The translations under genes were made by a program, and so were the position numbers. Below are positions 40,501 through 52,669 of a DNA stretch of 64,000 bases, piece after piece. The stretch's first letter is position 1. Each line of letters opens with the position of its first letter. Under the pieces are notes generated by a model. That model did no database searches. It was not told the origin of the DNA and saw nothing but the letters and a program-made list of their open reading frames with translations. Source of the stretch: Chrysemys picta bellii (lineage: Eukaryota; Chordata; Testudines; Emydidae); NCBI RefSeq assembly GCF_011386835.1, contig NC_088793.1, positions 100,114,923 through 100,178,922 on the forward strand, given 5' to 3'.

Positions 40501-43500
40501 TCATTTGAGTACTAATTGCTTAGATTCATTAGTGATTATTTCCTTATTTGCCATCCCTTAATGGCCTTCACTCTCGTATTGGAGAGTTCCAAACCATTAG
40601 ATAAAAGGGAAAATTCAAGTGTACAAAAAGATAATCAGGGGCACTTACTAAATTCTAAATAGTTTTTAACTAGGGAACACTTTGAATGCAGCAAACCTAA
40701 ATTGGGTCTGTACTTTACATCAATATTCACACTGGAAAGCCAGCATGATAGGACAGTCACCGTGACATATGTCTTTAGCTGTAGGTACACTGGGAAAACC
40801 AGCAGGGAAATCCCTTGGTAGTGATACACCGGGAGTACTTCCTCCTATCCCCATTCAAAGAGCTTCAAGTTAGAAGTTTCTGGGTACACAGTATATAGTA
40901 ATTCTGCAAGAAAGGCACTAATATTTTAGTAAGGCTTCAAAAAGTAAATAGTCACAGAAAATTATCAGTTCTTGACTGTTGGAAGAGGTTTTGCAGAATA
41001 AAGTGGGGATGTACTCAGTGCTAAAAAATAAGCTTCTTTCGGGGTCCTCCTTGAAGTTTTATCATATGGTAACTGGACCACACTTGTTATCAACACCCAT
41101 ACATTCCTTTCCACAAAATCTTACCCCCCACCTTTAATTTACAGGAATACTGAAACTATTAAAATACATTTCCTTTAGTTTACCAAATTTTCCTGGTTTG
41201 AGGGTCCTCACCTCCCCATAATCTTGGGAAAACACTGCCACAGTACCAGTGATTTACGTTCAGGGAGAGAAAGAAATGGGTGAAATTAATCCCAAACTGA
41301 CTGATTTCACTTGGCATTACATTAGGGGGAAAACAATTTGAAGTGGGATAGCATGCAACAAAGGAAGCAGATAGTATCAAGTGATGTTAAATGAAATCTA
41401 GAAGGCCATGCGTCTGATGAAATGGGCATTCACCCACGAAAGCTTATGCTCCAATACATCGGTTAGTCTTCAAGGTGCCACAGGACTCTTTGTTACTTTT
41501 TACAGATCCAGACTAACACGGCTACCCCTCTGATATTAGAAGGCCATATTACTCTCACTCCTTCATGCAAGGTGTTTTAAAGTAACAGACAAACAATGTA
41601 GTTTGTCAATAAATTGATATATCCTAACTAAGGGACAAGGAAGGTGTGTATTAAATTAAGAAAAGCTGTTCTCAGACACACTGAACTACTTTTGCCCAAG
41701 AACAATGGATAGTCTCAACAAAGACCAAATTAACTTGATGGATTAGGCAGAAACTTGCATACCAAGCCATGAAAGTGCCATACGTGTGGCTTATGAAAAA
41801 GGGAGACTCCAAGTGAAATGGGGTCAGGTCTGATGGAAAATACCTTTTGGGAATGTGATCCTTACATAATATGGTAATGAATTCCAAATACCAAAGGCTT
41901 GAAAAACAAGTGAAACTGTAGGGAGATGTGCTTTGCTGTCTCTGGATTTCTCCTCGTTCTTTTTGCTGATACAGACTAACACTGCTAACACTCTGAAACC
42001 TCTCTTTTTTCTGTAACTAAGCTAAAAGTACCTTAATTAGTTCAGCTAAGGTGAAACTTAATTCTATATGTTAAGTAAATGGTTTCTTTTGACTCTGTTT
42101 TCTCTGTTTTTAATATATTTTGTTTTATTAAGAGATGTACTGCTGCAGGTGAGCCTTGCAGTTACTCAGTCTCGACTTGCACTCACTCAGTTTCAGAGGA
42201 GAAATGCACCTGCAACCTCAAGGGAAACATACACGGTGCAAAAGAGTTTTTGGAATCTACATGCCACACTTGATCTCAATCAAGAGTCATGGGCAATGAT
42301 GTCCTACCTGACTGAGCTGTGTTGCTATGGAGCTGCAGTGAGTGAACCAAGGGAAGATGCCAAAGAACCAAGTAGGAGACAAGAGTTGGAGATACTGTTT
42401 CAGAACAGTAATAAATCCATATACAGCTTTAAATGACAAAACAGCCTAACAAACTATACTGAACCCTAAAAAGAATACAGGGTGCAGCAAAATAATATTC
42501 TTAGCTTGGAGTGCAGGGGGTTGAAGAGGGACATTACTCAAACTAATAGGATAATGGGGGGGGAGGAGAGGAAATAAACAGAACTGTGAAGGGAGATTGG
42601 AAGGTCAAGGAAGAATGCCAAGGTTAGAAAGGAGATGCACTGATTAAGGATAAAGAGTACGGAGTCTTAAAAAAACTTGTGGACCCAAAAGGGAATGCTT
42701 CATTAGTACAGCTTGGTGCCTGCTGTCATCTCTAAAACCTGACAATTTTATTACTAGTTTGCATTTTAAGCAGCACCATGTAGTAGTATTTAAGGGGCCA
42801 GCCTGTTTAGGTGATTGTCATGGCTACAGGGCAAAGCAAACGACACCTTAGATCCCTTTAACCCCTCTGAGTGTACTCCTTAGGGAACAGGCCTGGCTTC
42901 CTACACCTCACTTTGGTGGAATCTTGAAGTCTAATCACTCAGAGTGGATCTCTGGGCTGCAGCCCCTTGGTTCCTAGTCATGTTAATGACATGGCTCAAC
43001 TTGCTTTTGGCACCTCTAACAGTTTTCCTTTGGGAGCCCGTGAGAGTAAAAGTTTGCACTGATACAGGAACAGTACCTTGACACAAAATATTATGACAGG
43101 TTTCAGAGTGATAGCCGTGTTAGTCAGTATCAGCAAAAGCAACGAGGAGTTCTTGTGGCACCTTAGAGACTAACAAATTTATTTGGGCATAAGCTTTCCT
43201 GGGCTAAAACCCACTTCATCAGATGCATGCAGTGAAAAATACAGTAAGCAGTATATATATAACAGCACATGAAAAGATGAGAGTTGCCTTACCAAGTGGG
43301 GGTTCAGTGCTAACAAGGCCAATTCAATTAAGGTGTAAGTGGCCTATTCTCAACAGTTGACAAGAAGGGGTCAATATCAAAAGAGGGAAAATTATTTTTG
43401 CAGTGCTAACGAGGCCAATGCAATCAAGGTGGACGTTGCCCATTTACAACAGTTGACAAGAAGGTGCTGATACTCACATCAGAATATGATGGGCATATGA

Positions 43501-46500
43501 TACTTATAAAATGTTTTAGGTGATTGTCCTGGCTACAGGGCAAACTACACCTTAGATCCCTTTAGTCCCACTCAAGTGTACCCCTTAGGCCAGTGGTTCT
43601 CAACCTTTCCAGACTACTGGACCCCTTTCAGGAGTCTGATTGGTCTTGTGTACCCTAAGTTTCACCTCACTTAAAAACTTCTTGCTTACAAAAAATACAA
43701 AAGTTAATCTTTTGCACACTATTACTGAAAAATTGCTTACTTTCTCATTTTTACCACATAATTATAAAATAAATAAATTGGAATATAAATATTGTACTTA
43801 CATTTCAGTGTATAGTATATGGCGCAGTATAAACAAGTAATTTTCTGTATGAAATGTTAGTTTGTACTGATTTTGCTAATGCTTTTTATGTAGCCTGTTG
43901 TAACACCAGGCAAATATCGAGATGAGTTGATGTACCCCGTGAAAGACCTCTGTGCACACGTACCCTTGTGGTACGTGTATCCCTTGTGGAGAACTAGTGT
44001 CTTAGGAGAACAGGTCTGGCTTCCTATACCTCACTTTGGTAGAACATTGAAGTCCAATCACTCAGAGTAAATCTCTCAGCTGCATCCCCCCTGGTTCCCA
44101 ATCATGTTTGACAACTTCCTCATCCTCTACAGCAGTGATGTACAGTAACTCCTCACTTTAAGTCATCCCGGTTAATGTTGTTTCATTGTTACGTTGCTGA
44201 TCAATTAGGGAACATACTCATTTGAAGTTGTTCAATGCTCCACTCTTACACTGTTTGGCTGCCTGCTTTCTCCACAGCTGGCAGCCTCCCTATGCGCCCT
44301 CCCACCCCAGCGCCTCTTGCCAGACCCCGCGGATCAGTGCCTTTTCCCTCTTCCCTCCCCACCGCAGCAATCAGCTGGCTTGCGGCATTTCGGGGGCAGG
44401 AGGGAGGAGCGAGGACTCGATGCGCAAGCTCCCCCTCCCTTCCCTACGCCACAAGCCAACTGATTGCCCTGGGCAGGAGGCAGGGGGAGCCTGCGCGCCG
44501 AGCCTTGCTCCTCCCCCCTCCCTCCTAAACACCACAAGCCAGCTGATTGCCCCAGGCAGGAGGGAGGGGGGGCGGAGCAAGGACTCAGCACGCCTCCCCC
44601 CTCCCGGTGGCAATCAGCTGGCTTGTGGTGTTTAGAAGGGAGGGGAGGAGCGAGGACGCAGTGTGGGAAGTAAAGGGGGAGGAGGTGGGGAGGAGAAGAG
44701 GTAGGGCAAGGATAGGGGCTTGGAGGAAGGGGGGAGTGGGCAGGCTGAGGGTTGCAGAGTAGGGGAAGCTGCCGCTGCTGCACAACGTGCTTCTCCTACA
44801 GCACCTTCAGCCTCCTTGCCTGCCTCATCTCCAGTGCCAGTGGGCTGTGCCTATGTAGGGTAAGGCAGGGGCACCTTCCAACTATAGTACAGTACTGTAT
44901 CTACAGTATGTTTGTAAACACACAGCACGTGCACACTACTCCCCCCCGCGTAGTATTAAATTGCTTGTTTAAAATTGTTTAAAATGTATATAATTCCTTT
45001 TGTCTGGCACAAAAAGCCTTTTGTCTGGGGAAATTGGATTCGCTTAACATCATTTCACTTAAAGTTGCATTTTTCAGGAACATAACTACAACGTTAAGTG
45101 AGGAATTACTGTACAATGCCAACAGTCAAGAAGGAATCAATTTCCATGGTATAAGTTTGTTGGTATTATGAACTTCATAGATGCTTTGCAGAGTCAATGG
45201 TAGAGGAATCTATAATTTGTCATAAGCTAAATATCATGGTGAACTTTAGTACAAAAATGTACTGTGCAGTCAATACTTACAACTTATTTTTCTGCTTCAT
45301 ACTGTTTATTTCAATATAAGAGGAGGACTTGGAGAACAGCAGAGGGAATAAATGGAGTTTTATTAAAGCTAAGGTATTGTCTGACCTTTTCAGATGTCCC
45401 AAATGTACTAAATACATTTCAGGGTAGACAAAACCCATGTCTAATGCTAAACAGCTCTGGCATTTAATTACAAGCTTCAAGGAGAGATTGAACTTGTCAT
45501 GAGCCACTTACTACAGGCACATCAAAATCTGAAATTAAATTTACTCAGAGCCCTCAGTACATTATAATTAAGAAGTGAAAATTAAATCCTTATTTGTTGA
45601 TTTGTATACCTGCCATCAACTTAGAAACTGGCTCCAGTGCAACATCATGTAAAGTGCAGACTTTCTTGCCTAAATAACTCAGTGATAATGATTTTTTGTT
45701 TCAGCTTTGTCACCATCGCCTCTTAAATGAAAAGTTATGCAAATAATCTGAGCAATCACGATCCCAAGGGACAAACAACTGCATTTTTCTGATTTTCCTG
45801 TTCTCCACTTTTCAACGTCTTTTTTGGTAAGGGACAGGTGAAACAATATTCTAAGCCCTCTCTCTCATGAGCATGAAAAAAAAATGGTGCTTGGTTTTGG
45901 GTACCTAGTGCTAATAAAGATTAATTTATCTGTGCAAGATTCCAAAGGAATCCAATTGAGTCCTATACTTAATTTATTGCTAATATACATGAACACACTA
46001 TGAAATATTGGTTTTCTTGATATTAAAGGAAAAATCTCTGTGTCCTAATATTAATCAAAATTTGCATCATCACTCAGAAGACTGAGGATCCTCCCAGGAA
46101 ATACATATGATAGCATAATTAGTTGATGGAATTGACGTTCTCAGAATCTACTTGCTCCTATGAATTCTGCTGAGCAGTTCCTTTCTGTATTGCACAGCTC
46201 TTAGAGGGACATGGATGGCATACTGTAAAAGGGAACGGCATATGTACTCACCTGGTCATGGTCAATATCTGCATCTCCAGTGATGACAATGCGCTTCTCA
46301 ATCCTTGTTTCTGATACTCCACCTTTTACTGTCTACAGATGGCACAAAACAAAGAAATTCATCTTTAAAATGATTCCATATAGGTAAGGAGGGAGAATCA
46401 TAAAGCACATCTACGCCTACTCTCCAATGCATAAGTGGGAACAGAGTTGGTGTGAAAGGGTTGCAGTTAGATTCTTGGTCCTACATCTAAATCATCCTTT

Positions 46501-49500
46501 CTTTCTTATGGTTAACTGTATAGCAGTGATGTCCAAGAGGAAGTTGCCCAAGACGACCAACCCGCAGAGGAGTCCTTAAGACATTATCTGAGATCAAGTT
46601 TGGACAGATATGGAAATGGGGCTGTTAGATCAGGGTTCCAGTCGTCTTTGTCATCATCTTGGTGAGTGACAAGTTACCTGAAACTTCCTTAACTGCTGTG
46701 TCTCAGCTCATCTGTTCTCCACACAATCTCACCATTATCGGTGCAAAATTCTCTTTCGTCTGCAGTTCCGGCCTTCGTGCATCTTTCTGCCTCATCAATT
46801 AACCATCTGATTTCAAATCTCAGATGAAAACTTCATTTTTGTCTATTTAATGCTTAAGGCATTTTGGGAAACAGTTTGTACAGAAGATACTACAGATGAT
46901 AAAATTGTATTTTATATAAGTATTTGACCAGAGATGAGATTAAGTTCTTCCTTTGAGAATATTATAAACAGATTGTTCTTTGAAGACAGTTATGAAAGAC
47001 TTCCATATAGCAATCAAGAACAACATTGAGATTGGAGGTACAAAATTTAATGCAAAATAAAGTGGCTTAAATCAAGAGAAATGAGTTATAAGAAATACTG
47101 GAAATAATTCCAGTATGAGTCCTTTGAGAATTCCATAGGAAGATTCAAATCCTTTTGGCAGTTTCTGTATTTCAAACAGATGAATGAAAAATTCTGGATG
47201 CAAAATTTGAGCCAACACTGGAAAGTGCCTAGAATATTTGGAATCCAAGGCCACAATTTATAATTACAGTAAAGAGGCTGATAATGGCGATGTAGCAAAT
47301 TTGCTATCAGATTGCTCTTCCATACTTCTCTTTGACCTCCTGGCTGACAAAGAATCATCTAATTTAATTTTCAAAATATGGCTCCTTTCAATAAAAGGAT
47401 ATTCTCTAACAGGTTTTTTAGCTCCATCTTTACATTTGATAAGAGAATGAATTTTTCTGTTGGAAAAGAGGTGGCATTTTATTCCACAATGTCTTTTCAA
47501 GATTCTGATGGTGCTCAAGGATTCTAAAAGCAACAGGAAGTTGAAGAGGAGCTGCTCACTAAACTTTCTGATAAGACACTTAGTCTTAAATTCTTAGTTC
47601 AGAGTTTATTTTTTGGTGACTTTCACTGGACAATTTCCAACATCCTTCACTCCTGACCTATTCTGTGAATATATTTTGCTCTCTTTAGGATATTCCATTA
47701 TGAACTTACTTCTGTGAGCATTGAATTACTATCTAATAAAATTAAGATTCTTGTCCTGAAATAAGATTTACTGTGCACCTTTCACTTCCCCTCTTCCTTT
47801 GTGTTTCACCATGAACTGGAGTCCTTCTTGAGGTTTTTCCTTCTAGAACTGCATTAGAAAATCATCAGAATTCAGTTACTCTGTTGTTTGCATGTCTCTT
47901 TTAAAAACAAAAACATGTTTATTCACCATTCATGAAAAAACACATTTGTCAGCTGGAAAAGTGTCACACAGGACAGAAATGGAAATAGACCCAACTTCTT
48001 GCTGACTTTGAGCTTCTTGACTTTCTCTGAATGATGAACATTGAGGACTTGATTCAGCCCTAGCATATGCCAGTTTCTAAAGCAATCCAAGGCACAAAGT
48101 CCACAGTAGCAGAATCTGCTTAGAAAGGTAACAAACTGATCAATGCAGTCCTAAGAGGATGAGTAAAGAGGAATGAAGCCAGGAAATAAGTTGTTTCAGC
48201 ATATCCCTTGAGCTGACTCCATTAGTGGGGCTTCTCCAGAGCTCAGACACATTAATTACCCCTTCCTCTGGCAGAACCCCCCAGCAAAGATAATCAAGTA
48301 GTGAGATGAACAGAGTCAGTAAAGGCTGTGTCCCCAAAACTCTCAAAAGCCAGAAGTAACACCAGCTGCAGGTACCGCAAACTCTGATTATATTTCTCTC
48401 TCTCTTCCCCAGTTCTCCCTCTTGATTTCATCTGTGATATTGCACTAAGACTTGGTTTAGGGAAGTCAATTTTAGCCCAGAACTGGGAATGGCATGATCC
48501 ATTTTAAATATCAAATTTGTTCAGTGATTTGTGAGGAGTAATCATTTTGAAGGAACCAATGTACATTTTGACAGGGCTATTTTTTATGCACAGAGAAGTT
48601 GTCAGTTTTACCTTAGTGATGTGTGTGGTTGTAGTTGTAGAAACTGATTCAGATGTTATAGTCTGTGCACTCAACAGCACACCAGCATCACCACCTGCGC
48701 TGCCATCAAACTGTAGACAGTTGGGAAAAAAAAAAAGTGCATTTTCATGCCTAAGGATTTAAAACTTGTGGCTTAACAAAACACAGTTAATGCAACATTC
48801 ACTACTAATACCTACATAATTCTCCTTTAGTTCAAGTGGAAGAGTGCTTTTGGAACAGAAACGTCTCTGTTCTGTACCCCATGCTGCCGGCATGGTTTTG
48901 CTGGCAAACAGAATGACCATATGAAGACAAACACATATTTGATACACATTAGACGACTCTAGAATAAAAGCTAACTGTTTTGCTGAATCGCATCAACCAT
49001 TTTAACATGTTCTTTGTGGACAAAATTATAATCAAAGTTACTCTTCCCTTTGCGGAGCTCAGAGGTGAGTTAAGTCAGATCTCTGAACCTATACATTTTT
49101 AGACAACCAGATCCTATTCTATTTGATTTTTTTTTAAAAAAACCAAACCTTTAATGTTAGAATGATACTTACTCTTCTGTCTACTTAGAGTCATTTTAAA
49201 ATTGTTCCATGCTAACAAAATAATCAGTGCCACTATAGGGAAGTGTTGATTTGTTAAAAAATAACATTAATATGTTACCATATCTCTTAAATTTGGAGTT
49301 AATCATAAAGGCCAACTTGTAAACAGCATTATAAATGATATTCCAAATCACATGGCTCCTGTACCTGTGGAGATTCATATGTGATAGTTTTGGTCTCTGT
49401 TTGAACAATTGGGACTTCCTTGGTGGAGATTTCTGTTCTCTGTGTGGCATCTGAAATGGTCACCATCTCGGTCTTTACTACCGGAGGCTGTGGTGGAAGA

Positions 49501-52500
49501 GATAGGATAAAATCAATCCAAGGGACATAAAACAAAGATTTGCATAGTGGGCTAAAATGAAATAGAACAAAAACACAAAATACAGTAGTGATAGAATATA
49601 TATTAAGAATGTCTCCCACATACACACACAAAAACCACTATGAGAAAAATAAAGAAGATGAAACAAATAGCACACCAGCCCATCAATACCCGCTCTACAA
49701 GAATCAGAGGAGATCTAAGTTTCATGTCTTAGCCAGTAGCAGACACTGAAACCAGATTATCATCACTTCAATACTTCTTCAGATGTCTATTAAAAAATGT
49801 GTGAAGGACCATCAGTGGGAGAATCTTAGTTCAGCTACAGTTTCTTCCATCAGAAGAATGTTGCCAGTGTTACATAAAATAAGCCTTGCATTAAAAATGG
49901 AGAATGAAGTCACTACAATATTTGACACATCTCTAACAGTGGATAAAAACTTGCAATATTTTCTAAGCATTTCTAAAGTTTAATTTTATTTTTTAATGTA
50001 AGCAACTTCTGGAGTAGACAAAACTACTGTCTATGGATTTTAAATAGCATATAGCTAAACTACAGGTCTAGAATCAGGTTTAGGTACCAACTATTTTCCT
50101 CTGAAAGCAAACTTTAAAAAGCCATTTTAGCCCTTGTAGTAGTTGATATTTTTTCAGTTGCATTCTCTGCTTGGGAACCAAAAAGCAATGAAACTAGAAC
50201 TCTGCAAGTCAGTAGAAACTAAAATGGTCTTAGACATGATGGACCAGATTAGACATCTAGTCAGATTTTCAAAAGAACCTAGATTCCTAACTCTCATTGA
50301 AATCAATGGGAGTTAGGCACCAAGCTGCTTCTGAAAATCCCACTAAGCATCTATGTGCATCTTTAAGTGCCTTAATACCCTTAAAGATCTGGCCTGTTTT
50401 TCTTAGATTCTTAGAAAGCATGTGTGGAGCCCAACATAACCTTGGAGAAGCTAGTTTACTCACGTTCTCAACCACAGGAACAATTGTGGCTATTCACATA
50501 AAAGAGGAAATTAAGGTGGTCTGGTCTTCAACTGGAGCCGAGTACAATGAGGAAAAACCTTAAATGACTGAAGGGTGACACCACAAAAAGAATTCTCCAG
50601 TGGCCAAAGCTTCACAGAGTTTACCATCTGTACATGGTCCTCTACATTCCACTTTACTCCTCCTTCCTCAAAGGTCCATCTAATGATTAACCCTATTAAA
50701 CTTGTTTCTGTGCTAAAACAGATGGCCATAATTCCTTCTGGAACCAATTCATGCTTCCACTGGTACTAGAGGAGGCTGCTATAAAGCAACGATAGATGTG
50801 CCATCCCCTTACTGCCTAACCTGCCTTAACTGTAGGTGCTCTTACCACTCCCAGCAATTTGTATCAATATAGATTCCAGGCACTGCTTTCATAATAAAAA
50901 GATTTAGAGAAAGAAAAATCTGTGCATAGTAAGAAAAAAAAAACCTGAAAAAAGCTGTGAAAAATTGTTTTTAGCATTTATAATTTAAATAACTTTCCAA
51001 CTACACCTACGAGTCATGGGTGTGTCAAAAACAGCCAACAAAACAGACAAGACAAGACAAGACATTCAAATAAAAGTAAAAATTATGTAATAAGGAAAAA
51101 AGGAGATGGTACAGCCATAGAAAGGTTTGCTTTACTGGGCAATTCCTATTCATTCCAGCAAAAAGCTAGAAAACATGACTGAAGTAGGCAGAGTTTCACT
51201 GCTCATCAGTGGTATCCCCCTTCCATAAGATTTGAATCTTGGTGAACACCTGAAGAGCTGGGAGAACAGGAGAAGAAGAAAGGCAGGTATATTTCCACCC
51301 CAAGGAACATAACATCTCTATATAATCTAGTTCTCAAGCTGTGCTACCATTTACCTCAGAACAACAAATTATTTTTGGCACAACATCAATGTCAACATGA
51401 GACACATCTCCGTTTATTCTGAGCTGTTCTTCCTCATCTTCTGCTCTCAGGTCTTGCTTCCCCTCTTCCATTACATTCGTCTCTGCAGTTTTAATGGCAA
51501 CTACATTTTCCTGGGCCAAAGCCTTTGCTGTAACTTGCGTGTGCTCAACTGTTACTTTACTGCCTTCTTGTACAGTTTCCACACTCTGTATTATTTTTGT
51601 TGCACACTCCTCCATTCTTTTGGCATCTTCATTTTCTTCTTGTTCTTCCCTTATGGTGTCCTCAGCCGCCCTGTGATGGGGCTGATACTCTCCCACCACT
51701 TCATCCTCACTCTCACTACTGCTGCTGCTGCTGCTGCTATCTGATGACAATGAAGAAGAGTCCTTTTTTGACACATGTTCCACCTTACGGGTCTCCCCAG
51801 CATCAGTGACAGCTTGCATTTTCCCTCTGTTGATTTCGTCTATGACTACAGTCTCTTCTATCCCCACCTCTGCCTGTTTCTTCTCTTCCACTACGTTCAG
51901 AGTCTCATGTGAACTCTGCACAAAAAACATGGATGAAGAAAAACAAAAGTACAGTGTATGAATAAATCAAAATGATGAAAACAAAATGAACTGATGGCTG
52001 GTTCATGTCATGTAGAGAACAATAGTGACTGTGATGGTTAACTGAAAAAAGGAAAGAAAGAATGAAGGTGGATCAGAAATGTCAGACCCGAGTTAACTAT
52101 GGAAAAATCAGTAGAACCTTATCAGCATCGCTGGCTCCAGTGCAAGGCCCTTCTGCTCTGGAAGGAAGTTTCTGTGAAACAAAAAGCAACCAGAGGACAC
52201 AAATCAATACGTGTTTTAAACACCAGATGACACACACATTTAACATCTCGTAGACAAAACATGCAGACACTCTTTCATTAACTCTTATTGACGACACAGT
52301 ACTGTCTGCCTAAAAAGAGTTTTAAAATGTATGCATTCTGAAAACTCTGTGGGTATAACTGTTCGATTCAAGAGCCATACAGAATTTACAGTTGTTTGTT
52401 TTCTACAAGCAATTCTTTAATCTAGTTTGTAAAATACCTATTTAAGGGTTTGGATACTATTGGAATCATGCAAGATCTTTACCAAAAAGATTTGGAACAG

Positions 52501-52631
52501 AAGCATAAACATCAGCCAAGGCTGCTTCCTACTGCGGCAATCAATTATTTACTGCAAAAATAGTTAAATCAGTCATCAAGCAAAACTTACAAAGAAAAAA
52601 AGTCTTCACACACTATTCCAACGTCAGTTTT

Positions 52632-52669
<38 letters not shown>

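Noticed and set aside
42068..42436. 122-codon plus ORF with a hydrophobic N-terminus
   Set aside because: Signal-anchor-like start comes from a T-rich tract; the rest matches nothing I recognise and it runs antisense to EPB41L2 in an intron.
42805..44108. Small LTR retrotransposon with ~180-bp terminal repeats
   Set aside because: The direct repeats enclose only a fold-back retroposon copy and no retroviral signals; no short duplications were found at the outer ends.
44222..44785. ORFs of up to 149 codons on both strands
   Set aside because: Lie in the inverted GC-rich units of the pogo-like element; both strands are open because the units alternate in orientation.
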